From Pectobacterium polaris (lineage in GTDB: Bacteria > Pseudomonadota > Gammaproteobacteria > Enterobacterales > Enterobacteriaceae): a stretch of DNA of 64,000 nucleotides. Where the stretch lies: positions 4,762,825 through 4,826,824 of the forward strand of contig NZ_CP017481.1 of NCBI RefSeq assembly GCF_002307355.1. Reading direction: 5' to 3'. Both the position numbers and the translations under genes were made by a program. Below, piece by piece: positions 47,271-57,309 of this stretch (positions are counted from its first letter, which is position 1; each line of letters opens with the position of its first letter). The notes below the pieces were generated by a model, which saw nothing but the letters and a program-made list of their open reading frames with translations, was not told where the DNA came from and ran no database searches.

Positions 47271-47306
47271 AAAAAAAAGCGGGTGTTGCTATCACGCAAC
47301 ACCCGC
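47271..47306 (-). terminator. Terminator of the main T6SS operon
   Basis: Perfect 11-bp stem GCGGGTGTTGC (47279-47289) with GCAACACCCGC (47296-47306), six-base loop, eight T on the minus strand. It separates the structural operon from hcp. Confidence 0.93.
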
Positions 47307-47382
47307 CTGTTATTGCCACTCTTTATTCCACGACTTATTCCACGACAATCCGACTTACGCCACGATGATCCACCACCACGGA

Positions 47383-48738
47383 TTACTCTGTTTTCCCCGA
47401 TGACCAGTGCATCGCCAACCGCTGCCCGGCTTTGATTTCATCCGGCTGCATCGTCGCTTCCAGATCGTTACGCGCATGAATGGCTTCGCTCATCCCCTCC
47501 GTCGCCGCCATCGCGTACCAGGCGTAAGCATGAATACGATTGCGAGAGGCACCCAGCCCATCCTGACGCATCATCCCCATACGATATTGAGCCATACGGT
47601 TACCGTCATTCGCCGCCAGACGGTACTGCTTCATCGCCTCAACATAATCCTCTTTGCCGCCTTGCCCCAGCCGCAGCATCTCGCCATAGGCCAGACGGGA
47701 TTCAGTGTCTCCTGCTGATGCCGCTTTGGCATATTCTTCACGCGCACGCGCGAACTCGCTCGCTGTAAATAACCGCTCACCCAATTCGCGTTGCGCTCGG
47801 ATATAGCCCGCAGAGGAAGCCTGCACCAGATACTGTTCGCGCTTTTCATGGGTTGTCTGGATCTGGCTGAGCAAATAATCGGCCTCGCCCGATCCGCCAG
47901 ACGCGGCACGCTCCAGCCAATAACGCGCCTTTTGCTCATCCCAAGGTAAGCGCTTACCTTCACGGTATGCCTTGCCCAGCCAAAGCTGTGCTTCGGCATC
48001 GCCTGATGAGGCGGATTTTTGATACCAGTTCAACGCATTTTCGCCATCTTCGTGCCGCGCCATCCACAGCTGCGCCTGTGCCTGACCCAGCGTCGCCGCA
48101 CGGAAATACCAGCGCTCAGCCAGATCGCGACGGATAACCACACCTTTACCCTGCTCGTAGCGCTGCGCCAGCTGATACTGCGCATCTCGATTGCCGAGTT
48201 CAGAGGCTTTCAGCAGCCACGATACGGCATCTTTTTCGCCGCCCGCATGCGTCGCGTGCCACTGGGCAACGATCAGTTGCGCGGGCGGATAGCCATTTGC
48301 CGCAGAGGATTCAAATGCACTCAGGCATGCCGCCACCAGCTTTCCCTGATGCTGAACCTGACAGTCCATGCCAAGCCGATGCCCCGCTTCGCCATTTCCC
48401 AAACGCGAGGACGTTGTCCACCACTGGCGAGCAGACGGGCTGTTCTTGGGCGCACCCAACCCTGCCTGATACCAGTCGCCAACCTGAAGCGCTGCGGCCG
48501 CACGCAGTTCCTGATTGCCCGGAAGCTCAGACAGGCCAGATGCCTTCTGCATCCACTGCATCGCCTCGGTGTACTGCGAGCGCGTGGCTAGCGTCTTTGC
48601 CAACTGATATTGCGCTTCGCCGTTTCCCCGATTCGCTGACGCCGCCAGTTCTGTTTCAGACAGCGACGTGACCGGCGCCTGACATGACGCCAGCCAGCAG
48701 GCCGACAGGACTATCATTAATTTTTTGTATTTCATCAT
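47383..48738 (-). CDS. Sel1-repeat lipoprotein of the T6SS operon
   Basis: 451 residues with lipoprotein signal (SACWLASCQ, Cys19). Eight or more Sel1/TPR-like repeats follow from ~30 to ~420, for example GEAQYQLAKTLATRS, RDAQYQLAQRYEQGKGV, AEAQLWLGKAYREGKRLP and RMAQYRMGMMRQDGLGASRN. It should sit in the periplasm on a membrane and bind proteins. It is the last gene before the operon terminator. Role in secretion unknown; an immunity or assembly role is possible. MM start, either Met usable. Confidence 0.82.
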   Translation of the reverse strand: MMKYKKLMIVLSACWLASCQAPVTSLSETELAASANRGNGEAQYQLAKTLATRSQYTEAMQWMQKASGLSELPGNQELRAAAALQVGDWYQAGLGAPKNSPSARQWWTTSSRLGNGEAGHRLGMDCQVQHQGKLVAACLSAFESSAANGYPPAQLIVAQWHATHAGGEKDAVSWLLKASELGNRDAQYQLAQRYEQGKGVVIRRDLAERWYFRAATLGQAQAQLWMARHEDGENALNWYQKSASSGDAEAQLWLGKAYREGKRLPWDEQKARYWLERAASGGSGEADYLLSQIQTTHEKREQYLVQASSAGYIRAQRELGERLFTASEFARAREEYAKAASAGDTESRLAYGEMLRLGQGGKEDYVEAMKQYRLAANDGNRMAQYRMGMMRQDGLGASRNRIHAYAWYAMAATEGMSEAIHARNDLEATMQPDEIKAGQRLAMHWSSGKTE

Positions 48739-48765
48739 GTGCTCAGCGTTTTCCCTTCACGATAA

Positions 48766-50202
48766 TCAGCTGGCAGAATTACCCTGCTGCAAACGGTACA
48801 AGCGAACGTTGAAGGAGCGCAGTTCATCTTCCATCGCGCGTAGCTCCGCTGGCGTCAGCGACTGGCTCTTGGTTTTACGCGCCTCAAGCTCCCGCAGCCG
48901 TATCCCAAAGGGAACGTCCGATATCAGGTCTTTTTGCATATCGTAGAGCTTTGATTTCAGATAGGAAATCGTCACCGTCCGGCGCTGCCGCTCCAGTTCC
49001 AGCAGTTGCTGCAACGTGTCATTGACTCTGGCACGGGCCTGTTCGTACCCGCGTGTTTTCGGTTCATCGCCCTGCTGACGTTCAAGCGCAATCTGCCACT
49101 GGCGTTCCATCTCCTTCACCGCCAGCGAGTCGGGATAGAGCTGCTGCATCACGTTTTTCAAGCCGTTGCCGTATTGATACAGATAGAACGGCGACGCATT
49201 TTTTACCTGTTCCAGCTGTGCCTGATAGCGGTTAATCAGCTCACCTTCCATGCCTTGCAATTTCTGCTCGCCCAGCGCAATACGCACCCGGCGAATGTCA
49301 TTATGATCGGGGGCGGCAGGCAACGCGTAAGCCGGCTGTTGCAGTAACGCCAGCGCATCAGCTTTCTGTTCCTGCCAATACTGCCAGCCCGTAATCGCCG
49401 CCACGGGCAGCGCGCAGGTCAGCAGCCCAGAGACAAACCAGAACCAGGCTGGCTTCTGCTTTTTATGCGCCTCAATTTTCAATACCGTCGGTTTCATTTG
49501 CCCTTTCTCCCGTCCGATGAGAATGCTGCCCGCAGGCAGAGCAGCCTGACCCGAGCCCGATGAACCACTGCTTTGCACCGTCGCTCCGGGTTCCATGTCT
49601 GAATGAAAGAACACCATGGGTGGAATCTGCATATCCTGCTTTTTCAGTTCCTGATCGTCCGACACAATGACAATCTCGGTTTCATCAAACAAATGGGTAT
49701 AGCCTTCGACGAAGTGCAGCAGATTCTCGACGCGAGGAATGCGGCTCAGCCCCGAGTTGTGCAGCTTTTCACTCATCAATTGCAGCGCGCGTTCGCAACG
49801 GTAAACCAGCCGCTTGTGTTCATGACTGATGGCGTACTGCCGCACCACTTCACTGATGCGAGCAATAAACCAGTCCAGCATCTCGATACGCGCTCGTTCC
49901 TGATGAACCGGTGGCCAGAAGTTATCCCACTGCGTCACGATCAGGTTCGCCAGAAACTCACAGCTTTCCGTGAAACCGGTCAATCCCGCCAGCCGTGAAC
50001 GCGCCAGCGTAAAGTAGATCGCGGTCTGGAGATCCACGCCCTGCTTTTCAAAGATGGTGGTGGCCATATCGTGCACCAGCATCCAATCCACATCAGGGCG
50101 AGACGCGTGACTCAACTTGTTAATTTCCGCCCGAAGTGCGTCAAACTCCGGCAGCATCCGTGGATCGCGGCCTACTTTCAGGGCCTGTTGTGCATCTTGC
50201 AT
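48766..50202 (-). CDS. vasL: VasL-like T6SS protein (ImpA N-terminal domain, membrane-anchored)
   Basis: 478 residues. The N-terminal ~200 resemble the TssA/ImpA N domain (LPEFDALRAEINKLSHASRPDVDW; key RPDVDWMLVHDMA, then FLANLIVTQWDNFWPP). A single membrane segment FWFVSGLLTCALPVAAITGW at ~238-258. The C-terminal ~200 are coiled and charged (YEQARARVNDTLQQLLELERQ). In Vibrio the vasL gene occupies the same place after vasK. TssA-like proteins organise sheath assembly; a precise role for VasL here is inferred. Confidence 0.85.
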   Translation of the reverse strand: MQDAQQALKVGRDPRMLPEFDALRAEINKLSHASRPDVDWMLVHDMATTIFEKQGVDLQTAIYFTLARSRLAGLTGFTESCEFLANLIVTQWDNFWPPVHQERARIEMLDWFIARISEVVRQYAISHEHKRLVYRCERALQLMSEKLHNSGLSRIPRVENLLHFVEGYTHLFDETEIVIVSDDQELKKQDMQIPPMVFFHSDMEPGATVQSSGSSGSGQAALPAGSILIGREKGQMKPTVLKIEAHKKQKPAWFWFVSGLLTCALPVAAITGWQYWQEQKADALALLQQPAYALPAAPDHNDIRRVRIALGEQKLQGMEGELINRYQAQLEQVKNASPFYLYQYGNGLKNVMQQLYPDSLAVKEMERQWQIALERQQGDEPKTRGYEQARARVNDTLQQLLELERQRRTVTISYLKSKLYDMQKDLISDVPFGIRLRELEARKTKSQSLTPAELRAMEDELRSFNVRLYRLQQGNSAS

Positions 50203-50250
50203 ATCACATCATCCAGCAATAGGGAGCCTGAGCAGGCTCCCGAGAGTTAA

Positions 50251-53200
50251 TTAATAAAGCGAGTCAGGCAGCGTGAACTGGCTGAACAGACCACCGGCAA
50301 ACGGGTTATGGCTGGCATCGGTGTAGACGCGATAGGTCATCGCTCCGTTCTCCAGCGAGAAGCGCACGTCAAAGGTGTTCTCATTCACCTGAGTCAGCTG
50401 ATCGCTATTGATTAACCGGAACATCGCCCACGGCCCGCTAAAGCTCAGGCTGCGCGGCGAACGCTCACGATCGTCCGGCACCAGCGTCAGCTTGCTTTCG
50501 GCACCGTCGCGCATACTGTTTGGCCACACCAGCGGCGTTTTCTGGCGACGACCGTGGCTGTATTCCAGCAACTGTCCGTCCAGATTCAGCACGCTACGGC
50601 GCTTGTTCGCCGTCAGTTCCAGCGGTTCCAGAACGAAATGCACTTCCAGGCTGCCCTGCGCATTAAACAGGGTCTGGCGGATGCGGGTCGCGCGTTCAAG
50701 CTGTTTCACCAGCTCTGCTTGCAGAGGCGACGCCATGCCTTCTTCCAGCATGCCGCTTTCCATCATCGCCTTGAGGTTGGTCTGATAGAAGTTGTCCAGC
50801 GTCCCGCCAGTCATGAAGAACATTTCCATTTCCGATAGCGGCACATCTTTGTTCGATGACGGGTCGAAAGGGTAACGATCCGCCAGCTTCTCATTGAATG
50901 GCGTCACGACCTTATCCAGCCATTCCTGATTCAGCGACGACATCGCCAGCCCCGTCACCAGACTCGCGCTCTCTCCAGCTAATTGCCCTACCCAGCGATC
51001 CAGCGGTGCGGGAAGGCTGCGGGCGTATTGCTGTAAGGCGAATACCGGATCGGCAAATTTATTTCCCTGCCGCGCCTGTACCGCTTTCAACGCCGCCTGT
51101 CCCGGATCGGTCGCGTTGACGATCTGATCGAGATAGTGATAGAGATCCGTCAGCTTCTGATTGACCTCTTGCACCAGCGGCCCCTGCTCACCGCGTCCGC
51201 TCAGCGCCGCATTGATGGTCATAAACGGACGGCCGGTACGCGTGTTAATACTCTGCGCAGTGTCGTTATCATCATCGGACAGCTTACGGATACGGGTGTT
51301 ATCACTCACCGTGGTCAGCACGCGCTGGAAAGGCTGATCGTTGCCGGTAATATCCGTGAGGATATCGAGCGCCTGCTCCGGCGTATCGAGCGTCTGCACA
51401 TCAATGTTCGCCAGCACTTTCTGCCACTGGTTGATGTAATCCGTAATGTAGCGATCATTCACCTGACGCAGAATTTCCCGCCGATCGGCCTCGCTGAACT
51501 GCGCACGCTCGCGCTGTCCCAGCACCCAGGCGTCCAGCGCCGTCAGCTCTAACAGCGCTTTGTCCTGCTTGAGGTAATAATCGCTAAAACCGGGATACGT
51601 CAGCAGCCGAGGCACACTTCCTGCTTTGTCATTACGCAGGGAAAACACCGGATCAAAGGTCGGGCCGACTTCATCACGAATCGCTAAATCCGGCGGCAAC
51701 ACCTGCGTCGCCTTCATCACCAGACTCTGATAAACGCGCTGATACATCGGCAGCTTGCTCAGTTCCTGCTGAGCCAGCGTAATCGGCTGATTAAAAGGTG
51801 CAAACGTGCTGATCGCTACCGCGTCTTTCTGCTCACGCGCCTTGTGCCAATCGGTGTGCTCAAGGGCGTAATCCAGATGCTGCATCAGCTGTTCCTGCAC
51901 GTTGCCCTGTCCGGGAAATGCCTTCTGCCAACGCTGCGCCATAAACTGTTCAACCAGCGATTTATTGCGCCCTGACGCATCATCCAGCATCCGCATCACG
52001 CGCAGAATCGTCAGCTTTTGCTCACTATTGGCAGGTGCCTGATTCAGGTCTTCCAGCAACCCTTGCATCACCGCAGGGAGAAAGCGCTGATTCAGCATTT
52101 GCAGATAGGTGCCTTCAACATGAGGCCCAATCTTGTCGCCCTGATATAGGCCAAGGTCGGCCAGCAGCGGCGTGCGCTCATGGTAATTACCAAAGGATAA
52201 GGTCGCATCGCGAATCAAATTCAGACGCGGCAGTTGCTGATAGCCGTAGCCCTGCTGGCCTTCCAGCTCATTGGTGCCGATAAAGGCCTGCGCTTTCGTC
52301 AGTACGTTACGTCCGGCTTCTTCATTGACCCGATAGAAATGGTGCCAGCTACCAATCAGTGCCAGACTCGCGAGCAGCATGCAGCCCACGCCGATACTCA
52401 GCCGACGTCGGCGATAGAGGCTATGCAGCCGATTTTCGCCCGCCAGACTAGCCTCAGGGAAAATGACGTCAGGGAAGAGACGCTGCACAAAGAACGTATT
52501 CGATTCACCGCGCAGCGCAGGGTTGATCGGCTCTGGCAGCTGATAGCGTCGGGAAGCCGACTGCGCAAAGGCATCGAACGGCACCCCTTGTTGATAGACC
52601 GAGCTGACGTAGACGCCGCGGATCAAGAACGCGCGATCTTCGCCCGTCGCTAACGTTTCCGTCAGCACTTCCATCACGTAATCTTTCACGCCGGCCAGTT
52701 GGCGGACAAACGAGAACAGCGAATTGCGCACGCTTCTGTCGGACTGCGTCAGCAACATGTCTGGCAGGTTGTCATTCAGGTGCGTGACCCACTCGTCCCA
52801 AAAGCGCTCCAGCTCTTCTAGCCAGGCTTTGCTGTTGCTCGCCTGCGGCGTAAACGTCACCCCTAATACGGCCTGACGCGCGTCGCGGTTCAACTGGCGA
52901 TAGACCTTATCGAAGCCGCTCAGCATATCCAGCCGGGTCAGCGCGATATACACAGGTAAGCGCGTATTGATGTTAACGGAAATTTCCTGCAAGCGGGCGC
53001 GCATGACCTGCGCGTAGGCTTTGCGATCGGCGACGCCAGCCTGCGCCAGCCAGGAAATATCTAGCGTGAGCACCAGACCGTTGAGCGGCTGACGGCGACG
53101 ATTTTCACTGAGCCACTGCAACAGGTGCTGCCACAGTCGGGCATGACGTTGTCCGAGCGAATCGCCTTCCAGCTCAGGCTGGGCAAGTAGCTGTCCGCTG

Positions 53201-53748
53201 GGATCCCAAATCACCGCGGATTCCCCGACCCAACTGCTCACCTGCTGGCCTGCCGCCACGTCTCGCAGCTCCGCATCCAGCTTCGGATTCATTTTGTTTG
53301 CCGGATTAGCGCGATGGATCAGGCTACTTTTCCCGCTGCCCGCCAGACCAATCGTCAGATACCAGGGCATCGCATATAGCGCTCTTTTCCCCAACTGGGT
53401 CTGAAACGCCTCCAGCCAGCGGTCGAGAAACGTCTGCTGGCTGTCGACATACACCTGCAAGGGATCCTGTTCAATCACCTGCTGTTCATGACGCTCAGCC
53501 CGCATCTGCTGCACACGACGCCAGACCATCCAAGCGCTGTAGGAGAACGCCAGCCACAGCCAAACCAGCGTGAACACCACGCGGCCCCAAATTCCCTGTA
53601 ATGGACGCGACTCGCCCACAGTCAAACGCGGCCCCAGCCACCAGGCCAGAACCAATACGACGACCCACAGCAGCACGCCCAAAAGTAGCCAGGAGGGTTT
53701 CAGTTTAGGCAACTGCTTGCGTAGAAAGGTTATGATTGTTTTAAACAT
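50251..53748 (-). CDS. tssM: T6SS membrane complex protein TssM (IcmF/VasK)
   Basis: 1165-residue inner-membrane protein that forms the T6SS channel with TssL and TssJ. Two N-terminal membrane segments (~18-38, ~50-70), cytoplasmic NTPase-like domain with P-loop GLAGSGKSS (G134-S142), a third membrane segment at ~440-460 (VGCMLLASLALIGSW), and a large periplasmic part ending with the beta-rich C-terminal domain that binds TssJ (SFSGPWAMFRLINSDQL). The Walker motif is intact, unlike in some homologues. Confidence 0.97.
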   Translation of the reverse strand: MFKTIITFLRKQLPKLKPSWLLLGVLLWVVVLVLAWWLGPRLTVGESRPLQGIWGRVVFTLVWLWLAFSYSAWMVWRRVQQMRAERHEQQVIEQDPLQVYVDSQQTFLDRWLEAFQTQLGKRALYAMPWYLTIGLAGSGKSSLIHRANPANKMNPKLDAELRDVAAGQQVSSWVGESAVIWDPSGQLLAQPELEGDSLGQRHARLWQHLLQWLSENRRRQPLNGLVLTLDISWLAQAGVADRKAYAQVMRARLQEISVNINTRLPVYIALTRLDMLSGFDKVYRQLNRDARQAVLGVTFTPQASNSKAWLEELERFWDEWVTHLNDNLPDMLLTQSDRSVRNSLFSFVRQLAGVKDYVMEVLTETLATGEDRAFLIRGVYVSSVYQQGVPFDAFAQSASRRYQLPEPINPALRGESNTFFVQRLFPDVIFPEASLAGENRLHSLYRRRRLSIGVGCMLLASLALIGSWHHFYRVNEEAGRNVLTKAQAFIGTNELEGQQGYGYQQLPRLNLIRDATLSFGNYHERTPLLADLGLYQGDKIGPHVEGTYLQMLNQRFLPAVMQGLLEDLNQAPANSEQKLTILRVMRMLDDASGRNKSLVEQFMAQRWQKAFPGQGNVQEQLMQHLDYALEHTDWHKAREQKDAVAISTFAPFNQPITLAQQELSKLPMYQRVYQSLVMKATQVLPPDLAIRDEVGPTFDPVFSLRNDKAGSVPRLLTYPGFSDYYLKQDKALLELTALDAWVLGQRERAQFSEADRREILRQVNDRYITDYINQWQKVLANIDVQTLDTPEQALDILTDITGNDQPFQRVLTTVSDNTRIRKLSDDDNDTAQSINTRTGRPFMTINAALSGRGEQGPLVQEVNQKLTDLYHYLDQIVNATDPGQAALKAVQARQGNKFADPVFALQQYARSLPAPLDRWVGQLAGESASLVTGLAMSSLNQEWLDKVVTPFNEKLADRYPFDPSSNKDVPLSEMEMFFMTGGTLDNFYQTNLKAMMESGMLEEGMASPLQAELVKQLERATRIRQTLFNAQGSLEVHFVLEPLELTANKRRSVLNLDGQLLEYSHGRRQKTPLVWPNSMRDGAESKLTLVPDDRERSPRSLSFSGPWAMFRLINSDQLTQVNENTFDVRFSLENGAMTYRVYTDASHNPFAGGLFSQFTLPDSLY

Positions 53749-53772
53749 AAGTGACCATTCACTCCGAATGTC

Positions 53773-55197
53773 TTATTTTTTGCGGGATGCCGCCAACCGC
53801 TCCACGCGGCTGACCATTCCCGGTTCCCATTGCATCAGGCCCAATTGTTGGCTTTCCTGCCACATGTGCTGATAGTGCTGTGCTGCCAGTGATTTCATTC
53901 CTTCTTCGGCGAGTAAATCCGCCAGTACCAACTCGGCATAAAAGCGGTCGCGAGGCTCTTTCAGGCGACGCATGCGTTCATCCAATAACTGCATCGCCGC
54001 CCCAATGCCTTTCTCGTCCCGACAGGCCGCTGCCTCCGTTGCCAGATCGTCCTGCCGCGCCCCACCGCCGCCGCGAACGGGCTGGCTGGACTGCAACCAC
54101 TGGCTGCATTTCCCAGTCAAAAAAGGCGCGCCATCGCTGAACGCCAGTTCACGCAGCTCCGGCACACGCTGAATAAACGCAGAAAGCTCCTCGGCAATCG
54201 CCGTCGCGACGGAAGCATGCCCCAGACGTGAGGCCACCGAGGCCGACAACATATGGCCATCAAACCAGTAAGGTGCCAGCACCAGACTTTGTTCTATGCG
54301 TTCCCACAGCGCCAAATCGGCCTGAGCCAGCGCACTTTGGTATTCATCCACGCGGTCTGACGAGACGGGTGCCAGCTGGGTTTTATTCCCTTTGGACGAC
54401 ATTGGCGGTGTGGCAATGCCAGACCAGATAGCGTGGCGGCGCAGACGGTAACCCATCGGTGAATCGGGATGGCGCTCAACCAGCAGCGCCGCGACGTTCA
54501 ACTGGGTTTGCCGCCAGCCGCGTTCGTCGGATGAATTAATCTCCACCGAACTGACGGGCGTCGAGGCCGCGCTGGCGCAGGTTTCACTTCCGCCCGCCCC
54601 TCCACTGCTGCTGGCTGCCGGGGCCGGTTTCGCCGTCTGATTCGCCTGTTCCTGCGCCTGCTGTCGCTGTCTGGCGCGCTTAACGCCTTGCACCAGTTCA
54701 TCCATCAACGCCGCTTTGTCGCTGGCCAATTCGCCCCAGCGAGTCGCCACCTGATCCGTTAACTGCTGTAATTGCTCCAGCTCTGCGCTGGATGCACTTT
54801 CTGCAATACGGGGCAGCGCGCTCTCAAAACGCCGAACAATCTGGATCATCAACTTCTGTTTCTGAACCGGGCTGGCAGGCCACGCGGTCACCCAGTAACT
54901 TTCCAGCCAGCTGTCCAGCAGCATCAGTGCGGTAGAAAACGGTGTCGCTTTGGCCGGGTGCTGTAAACAGCGCAATAGCTGCACCAGTACCCGCATGTCT
55001 TTGGTTTTGCTTTCCAGCAGAGTCAGGCAGTAACCCGCCACCACGTTAAGATCGACCTGGTTATGCGCCAGTGACCCGAGCTTGACCAGCTCCGTCTCGA
55101 CCTTTTCCCAGAGCGGATCGTCCGGCAATACCGCCGCGCGCAACTTCTCATCTGGCAACGAGGTTTGCAGGCGTTTACACCAGGGATGTGCATGCAT
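53773..55197 (-). CDS. tssA: T6SS protein TssA (VasJ/ImpA family)
   Basis: 474 residues from ATG 55197, chosen because AAGGAGG lies five bases upstream; eight earlier in-frame residues are unlikely. N-terminal ImpA-type domain: VEIELVKLGSLAHNQVDLNVV-like ETELVKLGSLAHNQVDL, LLDSWLESYWVTAWPASPVQK (key part LESYWVTAWP). A low-complexity Ala/Ser/Gly linker (~195-225) precedes the C-terminal domain with LERHPDSPMGYRLRRHAIW-like VERHPDSPMGYRLRR and VLAPYWFDGHMLSA. TssA caps the distal sheath during assembly. Second ImpA-like gene of the cluster besides vasL. Confidence 0.9.
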   Translation of the reverse strand: MHAHPWCKRLQTSLPDEKLRAAVLPDDPLWEKVETELVKLGSLAHNQVDLNVVAGYCLTLLESKTKDMRVLVQLLRCLQHPAKATPFSTALMLLDSWLESYWVTAWPASPVQKQKLMIQIVRRFESALPRIAESASSAELEQLQQLTDQVATRWGELASDKAALMDELVQGVKRARQRQQAQEQANQTAKPAPAASSSGGAGGSETCASAASTPVSSVEINSSDERGWRQTQLNVAALLVERHPDSPMGYRLRRHAIWSGIATPPMSSKGNKTQLAPVSSDRVDEYQSALAQADLALWERIEQSLVLAPYWFDGHMLSASVASRLGHASVATAIAEELSAFIQRVPELRELAFSDGAPFLTGKCSQWLQSSQPVRGGGGARQDDLATEAAACRDEKGIGAAMQLLDERMRRLKEPRDRFYAELVLADLLAEEGMKSLAAQHYQHMWQESQQLGLMQWEPGMVSRVERLAASRKK

Positions 55198-55208
55198 GAA
55201 CGCCTCCT

Positions 55209-55769
55209 TTACCAGTGACACTGCTGACGCAGCGGCGCTAATGCTTCGCCCAGCCCGGCGAGTTCGATACGCAGCGCGTGACCGTCCGCGCCGTTAAGCA
55301 CCAGTTCGCGATGCCCAATCCAGCGCTTCAACGCATCAATCGCCGGCAGGCCGCGTCCCGACTCCAGCAGCAGCCCACGATTGCGGATAAACCAGCTGTC
55401 GGACACCGTCACACCATCCAACTGGGATGTGACGGACTCCCCTTTCCAGGGTTCGCTAAGCGTTAAGCGCAAGTGCGTAATATTGCTGGCGCAGCTAATC
55501 ACCAGCGTATTGCCATCGGCCAGCACGCGAGTGAGCGTCATATCGCCGCTGTCTGCTTCACGTCCCAGTTGAAACGTTCCGCCCGTCGCGGCGTTATCAC
55601 TTTGCGGGGACAGCGTGCCGCTGCGTTCCGCTTCCCGACCCAGCGCGTCATAACAGGCTAGTCGGAGCTCAGCAGCCGTCTCATTGCGACACTGTTCCCA
55701 CAACGACTGCCAGGCGGGATCGGGCGTCGCAGCAGTTGCCAACAGTAGGGGTGCCATCGTCAGAAACAT
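55209..55769 (-). CDS. tagO: T6SS-associated protein TagO (VasI family)
   Basis: 186 residues with a short signal-like hydrophobic N-terminus (MFLTMAPLLLATAATPD). Mature part has two conserved-looking features: WEQCRNETAAELRLACYDAL, the typical VasI start with two Cys, and a C-terminal TVSDSWFIRNRGLLLESGRGLPAID plus ALRIELAGLGEAL (key WFIRNRGLLLESGRGLP). The ATG overlaps the vasH stop (TGATG). Accessory periplasmic protein; mechanism not established. Confidence 0.85.
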   Translation of the reverse strand: MFLTMAPLLLATAATPDPAWQSLWEQCRNETAAELRLACYDALGREAERSGTLSPQSDNAATGGTFQLGREADSGDMTLTRVLADGNTLVISCASNITHLRLTLSEPWKGESVTSQLDGVTVSDSWFIRNRGLLLESGRGLPAIDALKRWIGHRELVLNGADGHALRIELAGLGEALAPLRQQCHW

Positions 55770-57307
55770 CAATTTACCTCCAGCTTCTGGCATTTGTGGT
55801 CGAGAGTGCGTTTAGGAATATTGAGGCTATCGGCTACCAGTAGGCGGTTGCCCTGAAACTGGCGCAGGCGTGCCTCAATGACAGCCGCTTCATACAGCTG
55901 TGTGGCAATACGCAAATCGTGGATGTGCTGATAGCGATCCTGTTCTTCAGGCGGGCTGCTCGTCAGCCGTTCGCGCAGTTCCGGCGGCAGCGATGTCAGA
56001 GACAGCGCCTCACCGTCCGGCGTATGCGCGCAGGCGACTTCCAGCAGATTACGCAGTTCCCGCACATTGCCGGGAAAGTCATACGCCACCAGTTGGCGCA
56101 GGAAAGCGCGGTTCAATGGCCCAACGTGCTTTTGCTGTTTGTCTGCAAATTGACCGATGAAGTGCTCGCACAGCAGACGAATATCGTCCGGCCGTTCGCG
56201 CAATGGAGCGACCTGCAACAGGCACTGGCAAAGGCGATGATAGAGATCCTGCCGAAATACACCGTCAGACACCTGCTGTTCCAGCGGCTGATGGGTCGCG
56301 GCAATCAGGCGGAAATCGGAATGCACTTCTTTCTCCGCACCGAGGGGACGGAAGCTATGCGTTTCCAGCACCCTTAACAGCTTGGCCTGCATGGACTGCG
56401 GCATATCGCCGACTTCATCCAAAAACAGGGTTCCACCGTTAGCCTGCTCGACCAGACCAATCTTGTTGCTTTGTGCACCGGAGAACGCGCCTTTCTGGTA
56501 GCCAAACAGCTCGCTTTCAATCAGATTTTCCGGGATCGCCGCGCAGTTTATGGCGATAAAAGGTTTGTCGGCACGTTCGGAACACTGATGCAGCAGACGC
56601 GCCACCACATCCTTCCCTGAACCAGTTTCACCCTGAATCAACACCGAAAGACGGTGTTTTGCCGCCTGATAAATCTGCTGGTGCAGCTCTTTAATGACGA
56701 TAGAACGACCAATCAGCGTGGCTTCCACCCGCTTTTCCTGCTCGCGACGGCTCTGCCCTTCATCCTTAATCTGGCGGAGTGAATCTCTCAGCGCGACCTG
56801 CTCCCGCCGGGTATGCGCCAGCTCACGCAGCAACATAAGCTGGCGACAAAACACCTGCGCCAGCCGTTCGCACTCGCCTCGCTGATGCAGCGTTTGCAGG
56901 CGCGTCGGCGTATCCAACAGCGCCAGCACCGCCAGCGGTTTACCGCTCTCCGACAGCAGCGGCAGCGCATGCAGCCCGCAGTTCGTCCCGACAGAGACCA
57001 GCATCTGCCGAAACTCACGGTGCTCAATGCGAGCGCCGCCATAGAGAGAATCCCAGGTGCGCGCCTGATTCTTATGCAGCGCATAAGCCAGCGGGTGGCT
57101 AAAGTCATCCACGCCCAGACTCAGCGCCACCGGCGTTTCATGCACTCGCCCCTGGCAGGTCAGTTGCCTGCCGCTGACATCCACCATACCCAGTAACATC
57201 CCTTGAGGCTGCCAGGCGGCCTGCATCGTCTCCAGCAGCCAGTCGCACAGACCAGCCTCATCATGCTGTTGGGTCAGTGCAAGCGTCAGTTCGAGGGCAC
57301 GTTGCAT
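55769..57307 (-). CDS. vasH: Sigma-54-dependent T6SS activator (VasH type)
   Basis: 512-residue bacterial enhancer-binding protein. GAF-like sensor domain at ~1-165, AAA+ domain at ~190-425 with Walker A GETGSGKD (226-233), sigma-54 contact loop GAFSGA (273-278; Ser replaces the usual Thr), Walker B GGTLFLDEVGD (291-301) and sensor segments. C-terminal Fis-type helix-turn-helix (LRQFQGNRLLVADSLNIPKRTLDHKCQKL; key ADSLNIPKRTLDHKC). No receiver domain. It likely activates hcp, whose promoter has a sigma-54 core. Tightly packed between clpV and tagO. Confidence 0.95.
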   Translation of the reverse strand: MQRALELTLALTQQHDEAGLCDWLLETMQAAWQPQGMLLGMVDVSGRQLTCQGRVHETPVALSLGVDDFSHPLAYALHKNQARTWDSLYGGARIEHREFRQMLVSVGTNCGLHALPLLSESGKPLAVLALLDTPTRLQTLHQRGECERLAQVFCRQLMLLRELAHTRREQVALRDSLRQIKDEGQSRREQEKRVEATLIGRSIVIKELHQQIYQAAKHRLSVLIQGETGSGKDVVARLLHQCSERADKPFIAINCAAIPENLIESELFGYQKGAFSGAQSNKIGLVEQANGGTLFLDEVGDMPQSMQAKLLRVLETHSFRPLGAEKEVHSDFRLIAATHQPLEQQVSDGVFRQDLYHRLCQCLLQVAPLRERPDDIRLLCEHFIGQFADKQQKHVGPLNRAFLRQLVAYDFPGNVRELRNLLEVACAHTPDGEALSLTSLPPELRERLTSSPPEEQDRYQHIHDLRIATQLYEAAVIEARLRQFQGNRLLVADSLNIPKRTLDHKCQKLEVN

Positions 57308-57309
57308 AC

